DNA of 64,000 nucleotides, from positions 992,001 to 1,056,000 of the forward strand of contig CBDHEY010000004.1 of the NCBI GenBank assembly GCA_965262305.1, given 5' to 3'. Below, piece by piece: positions 52,056 through 61,622 of this stretch. Source of the stretch: CBDHEY01 sp965262305. GTDB lineage: Bacteria; Pseudomonadota; Gammaproteobacteria; Pseudomonadales; Cellvibrionaceae. A model generated the notes under the pieces. It had not been told where the DNA came from. It saw only the letters and a list, made by a program, of their open reading frames with translations, and did no database searches. The position numbers were made by a program, and so were the translations under genes. The first letter of the stretch is position 1. The number at the start of each line of letters is the position of its first letter.

Positions 52056-53399
52056 ATGTCAAGAAAGTATTTTGGTACGGATGGTATCAGGGGTAAGGTG
52101 GGCGAGGGCGCGATAACGCCTCAGTTTTTTCTTCAATTTGGATGGGCGCTTGGAAAAGTGCTAGCGAAACAACACTCTGGAGATAAGCCCTGTCAGGTTT
52201 TGATCGGCAAAGATACTCGAATTTCTGGTTACATGTTTGAGTCAGCGATAGAAGCTGGAGTAATAAGTGCTGGAGTTGATGTTCTCCTTTTAGGACCGAT
52301 GCCTACGCCTGCGGTTGCCTATCTCACGAGAACTTTTCAGGCTTGTGCGGGAATTGTCATTAGCGCATCTCATAACCCTTTCTTTGACAATGGAATTAAA
52401 TTATTTAACTCCAAAGGGATGAAGCTAGCCGATGAGATTGAGCTAGAAATAGAAGCGCAAATTGAGCAACCGATGGTGCTAGAAGAGCATCTCGGTAAAG
52501 CGCAAAGGCTAAATGATGCTGAAGGGCGCTATGTTGAGTTTTGTAAAGGGTCTCTCCCTTGGGGTTTCAGGCTGTCCGGCCTAAACATCATTTTAGATTG
52601 CTCTAATGGTGCTACTTATAATATCGCAACGAAAGTATTCCAAGAGCTTGGTGCAAATGTTACCACTATCGGTGTTTCACCTAATGGGCTAAATATCAAT
52701 TTAGATTGTGGAGCCACCCATTTAAATCAGCTACAAAAACGAGTGCTTGAAGACAATGCTGATATGGGTATCGCATTTGACGGTGATGGCGATAGGGTGA
52801 TGTTTGTTGATCACAAAGGGGAAGTGGTTGATGGTGATCAATTGCTATACATTATCGCATCGCATAGAAAATCTCACCTAGGGGATTGCTCAGGTGTTGT
52901 TGGGACTCTAATGACAAATTTTGGATTTGAATTAGGCATGAGACAACTGGGTGTTCCATTTGAGAGGGCAAAAGTTGGCGATCGTTACGTTTTAGAAGTA
53001 ATGGCCAAAAATGGTTGGTCGATCGGTGGAGAGTCATCAGGCCATATTGTTTGTAGTGATGTGACCACAACAGGTGACGGCATAATTTCGGCGCTTCAGG
53101 TCCTCAAGGCTATCCAAGATCAAGACGGTACTTTGCATGAAATTAAGCATAATATGCAAAAATTTCCTCAAATCATGATCAATGTACCTATTAAAGAAAA
53201 GATAGATTTGGCGAAAAACGCTGTCATTCAAGATGCTATTGAAAGCGCAGAACAAAAAATGGATGGCAAAGGGCGAGTTTTATTACGCCCGTCAGGCACA
53301 GAGCCTCTAATTAGAGTGATGGTAGAGGGTGAACAGCGTAATCTGGTCTCTAATATTGCAGAGCAATTAGCAGAGGTCGTCGCAAAAGAAGTCTCGTAG
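52056..53399 (+). CDS. glmM: phosphoglucosamine mutase
   Basis: 447 residues. It begins RKYFGTDGIRGKVGEG and has the phospho-serine loop VISASHNPFFDNGIK, the metal loop AFDGDGDRVMFVD, the sugar loop GGESSGHIV and the phosphate loop LLRPSGTEPLIRVMVEG. It converts glucosamine-6-phosphate to glucosamine-1-phosphate for peptidoglycan and LPS precursors. It is coupled to folP, a conserved pair. Confidence 0.98.
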   Translation: MSRKYFGTDGIRGKVGEGAITPQFFLQFGWALGKVLAKQHSGDKPCQVLIGKDTRISGYMFESAIEAGVISAGVDVLLLGPMPTPAVAYLTRTFQACAGIVISASHNPFFDNGIKLFNSKGMKLADEIELEIEAQIEQPMVLEEHLGKAQRLNDAEGRYVEFCKGSLPWGFRLSGLNIILDCSNGATYNIATKVFQELGANVTTIGVSPNGLNINLDCGATHLNQLQKRVLEDNADMGIAFDGDGDRVMFVDHKGEVVDGDQLLYIIASHRKSHLGDCSGVVGTLMTNFGFELGMRQLGVPFERAKVGDRYVLEVMAKNGWSIGGESSGHIVCSDVTTTGDGIISALQVLKAIQDQDGTLHEIKHNMQKFPQIMINVPIKEKIDLAKNAVIQDAIESAEQKMDGKGRVLLRPSGTEPLIRVMVEGEQRNLVSNIAEQLAEVVAKEVS

Positions 53400-53510
53400 C
53401 AGCAATTCATAGTATAAATTGCTTAATATTCTTGTAACTCATTCTGTTCTTCGCTACCATTTGCGCCCATTTTCTAAGGCGCCAGATAAATTAGTTGGAG
53501 ATAATGCGCT

Positions 53511-54254
53511 ATGCGTCGACGCATTGTAGTTGGAAATTGGAAAATGAACGGCGATTTCCACTCAGACCATGACCTTCTTGTAGAGTTGGCTAACGAGTGG
53601 GTAGGTGTGCATTCAGCTGAAGTGGTAGTCTGTCCACCTTACCCATATTTGGCTATGGCATCTGAAGTGCTGGAAAACACCAATATCGGTGTTGGCGCTC
53701 AAGATGTGAGTGAAGAGAAAAGTGGTGCTTACACAGGTGATGTTTCGGCAAATATGCTTGCTGACTGTGGTTGTGGATACGTAATTGTTGGTCATTCAGA
53801 GCGCAGACAGTTTCATGGAGAAACTTCTGAGCTGGTTGGTAAAAAATTTAAGTCAGCAGTAAAGCAAAAGCTTATCCCAATATTATGTATTGGCGAGACA
53901 ATTGATGAAAGGACGCAAGGAAGTACATTTGATGTGATTAACGAGCAATTGTCACGGGCTGTTGACGTGTGTGGACTAGATACTCTGGCAAAAGGAATAG
54001 TTGCTTATGAACCTGTTTGGGCTATAGGCACCGGTCAGGCGGCTAGTCCCGAAATTGCGCAGGATGTGCATTCTTATATTCGAGAAGTATTGGGACCAGA
54101 AGGGGACCAAGTAAGAATTTTATATGGCGGCAGTGTTAAGCCTGATACGGCGGAACATTTGTTTAGTCAAAAAGACATTGATGGCGCCTTAGTGGGTGGT
54201 GCCTCGCTAAAAGCCGAAGATTTTGTCGCTATTTGTCGTGCGGCAGAATTGTAA
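53511..54254 (+). CDS. tpiA: triosephosphate isomerase
   Basis: 247 residues. Catalytic Lys in VGNWKMNG, His in IVGHSERRQFHGE and Glu in VAYEPVWAIGTGQAA; phosphate loop RILYGGSVKPDTA and GALVGGASL. It interconverts dihydroxyacetone phosphate and glyceraldehyde-3-phosphate. secG follows 26 bases later, the order found in Pseudomonas. Confidence 0.98.
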   Translation: MRRRIVVGNWKMNGDFHSDHDLLVELANEWVGVHSAEVVVCPPYPYLAMASEVLENTNIGVGAQDVSEEKSGAYTGDVSANMLADCGCGYVIVGHSERRQFHGETSELVGKKFKSAVKQKLIPILCIGETIDERTQGSTFDVINEQLSRAVDVCGLDTLAKGIVAYEPVWAIGTGQAASPEIAQDVHSYIREVLGPEGDQVRILYGGSVKPDTAEHLFSQKDIDGALVGGASLKAEDFVAICRAAEL

Positions 54255-54280
54255 AAAGGCAAAAAATAAGAGAGATATTG

Positions 54281-54655
54281 ATGGAAAATTTAGTATTAGT
54301 TTTGCACCTGTTAACTGCAATTGCCATAATTGTTTTAATTTTAATGCAGCGTGGCAAGGGTGCTGAAATGGGAGCCTCCTTTGGTGGTGGTGGTTCTCAA
54401 ACTTTATTCGGGGCGTCAGGATCCGGTAATTTCTTTTCTCGTGCGACAGCTGTGCTTGCAACTGTATTCTTTGTTACAAGCTTTAGCCTTGCTTATATTG
54501 CTAAAAATGAAGCTGATATCGATATTGACATTCCTTTACCTGAGTTGGAGATCTTAGATCCAGAAGCTCCAGAAATTAATATTGATGATGGTGACATCCC
54601 TGTAATTGAAGAAGCCATTATTGAAGATGAAATACCGGAAATTCCTGTTGAATAA
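54281..54655 (+). CDS. secG: protein translocase subunit SecG
   Basis: 124 residues from the ATG at 54281 (an upstream frame overlapping tpiA has no site). Two membrane helices (VLVLHLLTAIAIIVLILMQR and ATAVLATVFFVTSFSLAYI) flank the conserved cytoplasmic loop GKGAEMGASFGGGGSQTLFG. The C-terminal ~50 residues are an acidic Ile/Glu/Asp/Pro tail (LPELEILDPEAPEIN) typical of pseudomonad-type SecG. It assists SecYE in protein export. Confidence 0.95.
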   Translation: MENLVLVLHLLTAIAIIVLILMQRGKGAEMGASFGGGGSQTLFGASGSGNFFSRATAVLATVFFVTSFSLAYIAKNEADIDIDIPLPELEILDPEAPEINIDDGDIPVIEEAIIEDEIPEIPVE

Positions 54656-54681
54656 CTAGGAATTCCCTTTAGTTTTCCCTT

Positions 54682-54766
54682 GCCCAAGTGGTGGAATTGG
54701 TAGACACGCTATCTTGAGGGGGTAGTGGCGCAAGCCGTGCCGGTTCAAGTCCGGCCTTGGGCACCA
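54682..54766 (+). tRNA. tRNA-Leu(GAG)
   Basis: 85 bases with a class II fold: acceptor GCCCAAG/CTTGGGC, encoded CCA, D-loop AATTGGTAGACAC, anticodon arm CTATC-TTGAGGG-GGTAG giving anticodon GAG, a long variable arm (TGGCGCAAGCCG) and T-arm GGTTCAAGTCC. A tRNA-Leu after secG is conserved in gammaproteobacteria. Confidence 0.97.
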
Positions 54767-54773
54767 ACTTAGT

Positions 54774-54803
54774 AAAAGGCACTTCGTTTGAAGTGCCTTT
54801 TTT
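54774..54803 (+). terminator. strong terminator after tRNA-Leu
   Basis: AAAAGGCACTTC and GAAGTGCCTTTT form a perfect 12-bp stem around GTTT, followed by extra T residues. Confidence 0.93.
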
Positions 54804-54868
54804 ATTTCTATATTTTTACTTTTAGCCTTTGGTTTAAATTGGCAGCTCTAAAGCATCACAAATAAATT

Positions 54869-55253
54869 TTACCAGTGGAAGTATAGCCCTGTAGGTTTGC
54901 GCGACTTGTTTAAAAAGCGGGGTGTATTGGCTTCATTTTGCTTTGCTGCCTTCATGTCGAAACTGACAGGCTGAGTGATCTTTGTAGGGTGTTTTATCTT
55001 TCGAAAATCTGACGTCGCGGTAAATTCTAAAAATTGATTCCCTATGTGTTCGAGGATCAACGACATAATGATCAGAAATTATTTTTAGGGGTGCATCAAC
55101 TACGATAATAAAATCAAGAAGAGGATAAACAACTCGTTTTTTGTATTGAGCTCTATTTTCGTGAAGCCATCCCATATTGTTATGCAATTTTAACTCTTCA
55201 AGAAATTGAAAAAACGTTGAATCAAGGTGATCAAATTTCTTGGTGCTGGCCAT
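54869..55253 (-). pseudogene. DUF2461 family gene, frameshifted and truncated
   Basis: The N-terminal half matches DUF2461/TIGR02453 well: FFQFLEELKLHNNMGWLHEN, RAQYKKRVVYPLL, then SIFRIYRDVRFSKDKTPYKD and FRHEG. A stop follows after 106 residues (SKAK). The sense seems to resume in another frame (AAKQNEANTPRF and KPTGLYFHW, resembling the pGxYxH segment) and is soon lost. The family is ~215-225 residues long and of unknown function, so about half is missing. It lies directly behind the tRNA-Leu terminator, where rimP would be expected. Confidence 0.7.
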
Positions 55254-55662
55254 GATTTCTTCGGAGTCATCAAAAAGTTAAGTTTCTTGCAGAAGAAATG
55301 AATACGTAATTAGAAACACGTTTTCAAAACTGGCGCTTGTATATCTATTCTTGGGCGAGACTCAATTTAGTATCTAGTTTCTGCATACTTATTGGTTTCC
55401 TCTTAACTACACATCTTTTAACCATGTCGTTTGAAAGCGATAAAAACAGACCATTTTTTACAAATATTTAATTGTACATAAGATATTTCCCATCTGGGTT
55501 CTAACCAACTAAAAGCTTTAGAACTAAAAAGCAAAAGCCTAGGCTTTTCATGATTTAGTAACCTTAAAAGACATCTATTTATTACATTTAATTCAGCAAG
55601 AGGAATCGATTGTTTTTTGATCTATAATTTTATTTATAAAGTTCTTCGTGGGAAATTATCAA
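55254..55662. other. AT-rich promoter region with a 16-bp palindrome
   Basis: There is no gene. A perfect palindrome AAAAGCCTAGGCTTTT at 55533-55548, about 115 bases before the next start, could be an operator or part of a hairpin. Nothing else is supported. Confidence 0.4.
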
Positions 55663-57396
55663 ATGGCGTTGGCGCTAAACTATTCGCAATTATCTGAAAC
55701 TCAACAACTACAAGTGTTACATGTGGAAGATAATCACTCTTATAGCAGATTAATCGAAGAGCTTTTAATAGATGCTTCTCCGTTTAGATATAAATTTTCA
55801 CGATGCGATAAGTTAAATCTAGCAATTGAGCATATGGAAAAACATCATGTAGACATTGTTCTATTAGACTTATCTCTTCCAGATTCTGATGGCATACAAA
55901 GTGTAAATAAAATTCGACGTATGTTTCCAAATAAACCCCTAATTGTGCTAACTGGACTGGCTAACGAAGAAATGGGACTTGATGCAGTTAAGCTGGGCGC
56001 ACAGGATTATCTTGTGAAGGAAGGATGCAGTGGCAGTCTATTAGCGAAGTCTATTACATACTCCATTGAGCGACAAAAAATAGATTGTAAATTTCGAGAT
56101 CAAGCGTTAACTGATGAGTTAACAGTAATGCCCAACCGGGCAGCGTTTATGGAAAATGTTGGCAAGTTTATTTCTCGATGTGATCGAACTAAATCGAATA
56201 TAGCATTGTTGTATTTAGATTTTGATGGTTTTAAGCAAATCAATGATACTTTTGGGCATGCTAATGGCGATTTGTTTTTACAAAAAATTAGCAATCGCTT
56301 GAAAAACACAATCCGTAGTACCGATTTTTGCGCTAGATTGGGTGGTGACGAATTTGCCGTTATCGCAGATCTTCACCTGCAAGAAGGAGGAAATGCGATA
56401 CCGCTAGCAAAAAAATTACTACAGAATTTACGCAAACCTTTGATATTAAAATCAGGAAACGAAATCTATCCTATGTGCAGTATTGGTTTGGCGGTATACG
56501 AAGGTAGAAATAATAATCTTACCCAAGATACTTTGATTCAAGCTGCGGACGAAGCTATGTATCGCGCTAAGCGTGAAGGTGGCAATTGTTATCGATTTTA
56601 TGATGAGACTCTGGCGCATGAGTATTTACAACAGTCTTTGCAAGTTGTTGAATTAAGGGCCGCAGTGAGAAACAAAAATTTGAGTGTGGCGTTTCAACCT
56701 ATCGTAAATTCGTCTGATGGTGTTATTGCAGGACTTGAAGCATTGGCCAGATGGAGCAATAAAAATAATGAACCAGTCTCACCTGAGGTTTTTATTGATT
56801 TACTAGAAAAAAATAACATGATTTGTGAAGCTGGTGAGCACATATTTAATATGGCATGTAAAGAATTTTTAAATATGAAAAGACGATCCAATGGTAAAGA
56901 ATGGCTCTCAGTAAATGTTTCGCCCGTGCAACTTAACAGCAGTGAATTTGTAAAACATGTCTGCAGTGTTGTTACTCGCGCCAAGCTTGATTATTCATGG
57001 TTAGTAATCGAAATCACTGAGAATACCCTGCTTAGTGAGACAGATAAAGTTGTTAAAAACATCGAAGAGCTGGTTTCTTTTGGGGTTAAAATTGCGATTG
57101 ATGATTTTGGAACAGGTTATAGTAGCATGAAGTATTTAATGGAATTGCCTGCTGACCTAATAAAGATCGACCGTGTTTTCTTAAAAGATATTGGTGAAGT
57201 TTCAAATCAGCAAATTACTAAAGGGATGGTCAGGCTAGCTCAGGCTTTAAATAAAAAAGTTATTGTTGAAGGTGTGGAAAACATTGAAGCTACGCATTTT
57301 TTTAATGAACTTAATACGGACTATCTACAAGGATTCTATTTTTCCAAACCGCTGAATGCAGAAGAGGTGACTCAAAAATATTTTACTAATTCTTAA
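55663..57396 (+). CDS. response regulator with GGDEF and EAL domains
   Basis: 577 residues from the ATG at 55663 (a GTG five codons earlier lacks a better site). A receiver (LQVLHVEDNHSYSRLIEELL, phospho-acceptor Asp in IVLLDLSLPDSDG, Lys in YLVKEG) is followed by a GGDEF domain with RLGGDEFAV and an I-site RSTD, then an EAL domain with GLEALARW, the metal residues in VIEITENTLL and the conserved AIDDFGTGYSSMKYL. Both catalytic domains look intact, so it could make and break cyclic di-GMP, with phosphorylation setting the balance. The nearby PAS kinase at 57904-59433 is a possible partner. Confidence 0.93.
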   Translation: MALALNYSQLSETQQLQVLHVEDNHSYSRLIEELLIDASPFRYKFSRCDKLNLAIEHMEKHHVDIVLLDLSLPDSDGIQSVNKIRRMFPNKPLIVLTGLANEEMGLDAVKLGAQDYLVKEGCSGSLLAKSITYSIERQKIDCKFRDQALTDELTVMPNRAAFMENVGKFISRCDRTKSNIALLYLDFDGFKQINDTFGHANGDLFLQKISNRLKNTIRSTDFCARLGGDEFAVIADLHLQEGGNAIPLAKKLLQNLRKPLILKSGNEIYPMCSIGLAVYEGRNNNLTQDTLIQAADEAMYRAKREGGNCYRFYDETLAHEYLQQSLQVVELRAAVRNKNLSVAFQPIVNSSDGVIAGLEALARWSNKNNEPVSPEVFIDLLEKNNMICEAGEHIFNMACKEFLNMKRRSNGKEWLSVNVSPVQLNSSEFVKHVCSVVTRAKLDYSWLVIEITENTLLSETDKVVKNIEELVSFGVKIAIDDFGTGYSSMKYLMELPADLIKIDRVFLKDIGEVSNQQITKGMVRLAQALNKKVIVEGVENIEATHFFNELNTDYLQGFYFSKPLNAEEVTQKYFTNS

Positions 57397-57412
57397 ATCT
57401 TAGCGATGATAT

Positions 57413-57850
57413 TCAATCTCGAGCAGGAAGCTTAACGACGGAAAACCAAAAATACTCGATGTTATGCACAACATCGATGAAGCTTGAAAGATCCACGGGT
57501 TTTGTAATATAACAATTTACATGAAGATTGTAAGATTTAAGTATGTCTTTATCTGATTCTGAAGTGGTTAATATAACGACGGCTAAATTACTAATTGATT
57601 TATTGGAGCGTATAAACTCTAATACCTCCATACCGTTTACTTTCGGTAAGTTGATATCTAATAGTACAAGATCTGGCGTTTTTACATTTTCGTAAGGTGA
57701 GCATTTAGATAAATAATTTATCGCTTGTTCTCCATCTAAAACGTGATGAACGTCTTGATAATTACATAGTTTTCCATCTTTTAAGGCTTCTGTTGTTAAG
57801 CGAGCGTCGGCTGGATTATCTTCTACGAGTAAAATATCAATTGATTTCAT
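57413..57850 (-). CDS. single-domain response regulator (Rcp1-like)
   Basis: 145 residues from the ATG at 57850, preceded by AAGGCG; an in-frame ATG 12 codons earlier is less likely. It is a receiver only: ILLVEDNPADARLTTEAL, phospho-acceptor Asp in LVLLDINLPKVNGME, Thr in VILTTSESD and Lys in YITKPVD. The spelling is that of Rcp1-type regulators that pair with PAS or phytochrome kinases, and it follows such a kinase by 53 bases. The output is probably a protein contact, perhaps the REC-GGDEF-EAL protein system. Confidence 0.9.
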   Translation of the reverse strand: MKSIDILLVEDNPADARLTTEALKDGKLCNYQDVHHVLDGEQAINYLSKCSPYENVKTPDLVLLDINLPKVNGMEVLEFIRSNKSISNLAVVILTTSESDKDILKSYNLHVNCYITKPVDLSSFIDVVHNIEYFWFSVVKLPARD

Positions 57851-57903
57851 GGTGCGCCTTTTTTTATCTGTTATTTTGTGCGCCATCTATTATCTATCTA
57901 TAT

Positions 57904-59433
57904 TTAACCTTTCTTCGATAGCGTAAAATGAAAAACCGATCCAGTATTTTCCGAGGATTCGGCCCAAATCTCCCCTCCATGTAATGATACTATTCTTTTG
58001 CAAATAGCTAGGCCTATTCCCGTGCCAGAATATTCTCCAATTGGATGAAGACGTTGAAAAATTTCAAATATTTTTTCCAAATACCTTTCATTTATACCGA
58101 TTCCATTATCTCGAATGGATATCTTCCAGTGAGAATAGGTGCTTTCGCCTTTCAAATGTATTTTAGGTATTTGGTCTTTTTTGGCATATTTAATACTATT
58201 ACCTATTAAATTTTGGAAGAGTTGGAGAAGTTGGGATGGGTTTCCAACGACAGTTGGAAGATCGTCATGTTCTATTATTGCCGCCGTTTCATTGATTAAT
58301 TGTCCGAGAGAAAGGTTGCAAGTATTTATTAACTCGTTAAGATTGATTTCGGTTTTATTGAGTTTATCCTCTTTTAGGCGTGAGAAAGCGAGTAAATCGT
58401 TAATAAGTGACTGCATCCTTTTGCATCCGTCCACTATGTACTCTAAAAATTCGTCTGCGCCAGAATCGAGTTTGTTTCGGTAGCGCTTGTCAATTAGTTG
58501 TACATAGCTTGAAATAATTCTTAGTGGTTCCTGAAGGTCGTGCGACGCAACGTAAGCAAAACGCTCTAAATCTTGGTTTGATTGCTTGAGTTTTTCGATC
58601 GTATCTAGTAGTACGATCTGCCTTACTTTTTCCTCATGAATATCTTGGATAGTACCTACCATTCGTCGAGGGCTGTCATTGTTGTGACGAGATGCATACC
58701 CATTGCCTCGAAACCAGCGATAATTTCCAGACTTTGTTTTTAAACGATATTCCAGGTCAAAAGGTTCCATATTTTCAAGGTGTTTTTTAACTATTGAAAA
58801 TGTTCTTTCTTGATCTTCTGGGTGCAACATCGCAGAAAAATTCTCTAACGAGGCTTCGATTTCTTGATCTTCATATCCTAATAATTCATAAAATTTGCTG
58901 GTCCAAAATTCCTCATTTTTGGTTACGTCTAACCAGTCCCATATCCCAACGCTTGCGCCTTTAGCTGCTAATTCGAATCGTTCCTTTTCTCTGTGATAGT
59001 TTTCCTCGGCGACTTTCAGTGCAGTGATATCTTGGTGAGCTCCCAGCATTCTGTATGGCTTGCCCTGTTCGTCGCGTATCACTAGTCCACGACATCGAAT
59101 CCACACGGTAGAGGTGTCTTTGTGTTTATAACGAACTATTTGATCATATGGGTGGTCTGGGTTAGCGCAATGCTTAGAAAAGTTCTCAGTGGCAAGCTCT
59201 AGATCTTCGGGGTAAATCATATCTTGCCATTCTTTAGCGAGGTGCTGTTTTTCTATATTTGAGTAACCAAAGGTTTCCCAAAATTTTTGGCTCATCCACT
59301 CATTTTCGGGTTTTTCTAAATCCCAATACCAGATGCCATCTAAAGAGCCTTCTTGTAAAAACTCAAAAATTTTCGGATCTTTTTTGACGAGTGCAGTTAA
59401 TTCAGATTCTAAATAGTGTGCACTTGAGGTCAT
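57904..59433 (-). CDS. soluble PAS-domain sensor histidine kinase
   Basis: 509 residues from the ATG at 59433 (GGAG 7 bases before); a GTG four codons upstream is possible. No membrane helix is seen. Two PAS/PAC units (GIWYWDLEKPENEWMSQKFW with GAHQDITALK; GIWDWLDVTKNEEFW with GTIQDIHEEK) precede a HisKA domain with ASHDLQEPLRIISSY and an ATPase with FQNLIGNSIKYAK, RDNGIGIN and GTGIGLAICKRIV. Its domain plan is that of phytochrome-like kinases without the chromophore domain. It is in a two-gene operon with the Rcp1-like regulator. Confidence 0.92.
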   Translation of the reverse strand: MTSSAHYLESELTALVKKDPKIFEFLQEGSLDGIWYWDLEKPENEWMSQKFWETFGYSNIEKQHLAKEWQDMIYPEDLELATENFSKHCANPDHPYDQIVRYKHKDTSTVWIRCRGLVIRDEQGKPYRMLGAHQDITALKVAEENYHREKERFELAAKGASVGIWDWLDVTKNEEFWTSKFYELLGYEDQEIEASLENFSAMLHPEDQERTFSIVKKHLENMEPFDLEYRLKTKSGNYRWFRGNGYASRHNNDSPRRMVGTIQDIHEEKVRQIVLLDTIEKLKQSNQDLERFAYVASHDLQEPLRIISSYVQLIDKRYRNKLDSGADEFLEYIVDGCKRMQSLINDLLAFSRLKEDKLNKTEINLNELINTCNLSLGQLINETAAIIEHDDLPTVVGNPSQLLQLFQNLIGNSIKYAKKDQIPKIHLKGESTYSHWKISIRDNGIGINERYLEKIFEIFQRLHPIGEYSGTGIGLAICKRIVSLHGGEIWAESSENTGSVFHFTLSKKG

Positions 59434-59644
59434 CCGCAACTCCACTTCTTTGTTTATTAGTATTGCATAGGAGTATAGCCTTTCCTCGACCGAGGTATAC
59501 TAGCAGAGTAACTTTGTCGCGTATTTTTATATTTAATGTCCGTTTTTTCTCACAAGATATGAGTTTAAATGTCGTCTATATACTTAAATAATTTTGTGGT
59601 AGGTTAGTGTAAAACCAAATAACAATATTGAGGGACCTTAATAT

Positions 59645-61594
59645 ATGAAAATTTTATTTCATTTTACTATTTTTATCCTGTCTTTTTCGACTTTTGCAAA
59701 TCCTCCTAAAGCGATTAATTTTGCTAAGCCTTTTGAATATTATGACGCCGTCATTTCCCCCGGTGGCGATTATATTGCAGTTGAACGTTCTGCAGATGAA
59801 GGAAAAGCGCTTGTTGCTATAGTGTCCTCAAAAGATTTAACGTTACTTAGTCACGTACCGGCACGTTCAGACGTTTCTCCTTTTAACCCCGTATGGATTA
59901 ATGGAGAGAGACTCGTTATGCAGTTTTTTGAAGATTTTAAAAGTTATGAACACCATTTTGCTAATGGGGAATTATTGGCTATTAATGCAAATGGTAAAAA
60001 AGAACGCCAAATAATCGAACACCAAAGATATATTAATAACGATACGCTTAATACTCTTCATGGGTTTGCTAATGTAATTCATCATTTGCCTGATGAAAAA
60101 AAGCATATTTTGATTAGTTTTAGGGATTATAAATTTACTCGAACAGGTATTCGACCAAAGGTTTATAAACTAAATACATTCAGTGGCAAGATTAAATTAA
60201 TTGCGGAGGCTCCTTCATATAATGCGTATTTCACTCTTTCTCCTAATGGTGAGTTACAGTACAGCGTGGGTCTAGATAAAAATGATATTAAAAAAGCAAA
60301 TAATTTCGTGGTTCATAAGTTCGATAATGGAAAATGGATCCCGCTCGATAGTATTAAAATTGATTCTGATGGTTTTGAAATCGTTGCAGCGACCTCTGTT
60401 CCTGAGGAAGTATATGTGCGCACTGAATATGCAAATAATCCAGATAAAATTTATCGTTACAATCTTAACTCTGGTGACAGAAAGCTCATTTTTAAACACG
60501 CTAACGTAGATCCTGCCTCACTCGATATTGATTCTAAAACAGGAGAGTTAATTGCTGTACATTTTGAAGATGGCTATCCCAATATTCATATTGTTGATCA
60601 GAACCATTTGTACGCTCGATGGTATCCAGCTTTATTTCAGGCCTTTGATGGAAATCGTGTAAGAATTACAAGCGCTACGGATGATGGGTCCAAGCTAATT
60701 GTACATGTTTCGGGAGCGGCAGAACCAGGTCAGTTCCATATCTTTGATACTCAAAAGAAAAAACTAAGATACTTATTTAATGCGGCTTCCTGGATAGATT
60801 CTGAAGTGTTATCAGAAGTACAACCTATCAGTTTCGAAAGTCGAGATAAAAAGAAAATTCACGGTTATCTTACCTTACCCAAAAACGTTGATGGAAAGTC
60901 CCCTTTGGTTGTGCTGCCGCACGGAGGACCTCACGGGCCGAGAGATTGGTGGAGTTTCGACAGCGAGGTCCAATTTCTTGCTTCTCGAGGTTATGCAGTC
61001 TTGCAGGTAAATTTTAGAGGCTCTGGTGGATACGGTTATGGATTTGAAGAGGCTGGAAAACGTAAGTGGGGATCCGAAATTCAATACGATATAATTGATG
61101 GCACAAAGTGGGCAGCCGCTCTTGATTCTATTGACGAAAATCGAATTTGTATCATGGGAGGTTCCTTTGGTGGATACTCCGCGCTTATGAGCCCAACTAT
61201 TGAACCCAATTTGTATAAATGTGCGATAGGTTTTGTCGGTGTCTATGACTTGAACTTAATGTGGACTACGGCTGATATTGAAAAATGGCGAATAGGTGAA
61301 AATTTTTTAATGGAAGCAATAGGTAAAGATAAGGAGGAATTAAATCGATTCTCTCCATTGTACAATATAGATAAATTAAAAGTACCTGTTTTTCTAGCTC
61401 ATGGGAAAATGGACTGGCGAGTTGATGTTAAGCACTACGAAAAGATGAAAAAAGCGTTGGAAGATAAAGACCATCCGCATGAAACTATGTTACTCAAAAA
61501 GGAAGGCCATGGATTTGCTAACGAAAAGAATCGAGAAAGATACTTAATTCGTGTTGAGAAATTTCTTGAAAAGCACATTGGTGATAAAGATTAA
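59645..61594 (+). CDS. secreted S9-family serine peptidase
   Basis: 649 residues, equal in length to the paralogue at 2099. A signal peptide (MKILFHFTIFILSFSTFA) is followed by the propeller (FEYYDAVISPGGDYIAVERS) and the hydrolase domain with LPHGGPHGP, nucleophile GGSFGGYS (Ser507), Asp in HGKMDWRV and His in KEGHGFAN. GAGGGA lies 10 bases before the ATG. It is convergent with the kinase at 61623. It is a periplasmic peptidase; its substrate is unknown. Confidence 0.9.
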   Translation: MKILFHFTIFILSFSTFANPPKAINFAKPFEYYDAVISPGGDYIAVERSADEGKALVAIVSSKDLTLLSHVPARSDVSPFNPVWINGERLVMQFFEDFKSYEHHFANGELLAINANGKKERQIIEHQRYINNDTLNTLHGFANVIHHLPDEKKHILISFRDYKFTRTGIRPKVYKLNTFSGKIKLIAEAPSYNAYFTLSPNGELQYSVGLDKNDIKKANNFVVHKFDNGKWIPLDSIKIDSDGFEIVAATSVPEEVYVRTEYANNPDKIYRYNLNSGDRKLIFKHANVDPASLDIDSKTGELIAVHFEDGYPNIHIVDQNHLYARWYPALFQAFDGNRVRITSATDDGSKLIVHVSGAAEPGQFHIFDTQKKKLRYLFNAASWIDSEVLSEVQPISFESRDKKKIHGYLTLPKNVDGKSPLVVLPHGGPHGPRDWWSFDSEVQFLASRGYAVLQVNFRGSGGYGYGFEEAGKRKWGSEIQYDIIDGTKWAAALDSIDENRICIMGGSFGGYSALMSPTIEPNLYKCAIGFVGVYDLNLMWTTADIEKWRIGENFLMEAIGKDKEELNRFSPLYNIDKLKVPVFLAHGKMDWRVDVKHYEKMKKALEDKDHPHETMLLKKEGHGFANEKNRERYLIRVEKFLEKHIGDKD

Positions 61595-61622
61595 TCGTTA
61601 ATACTTTATTTTCAATACCAAT

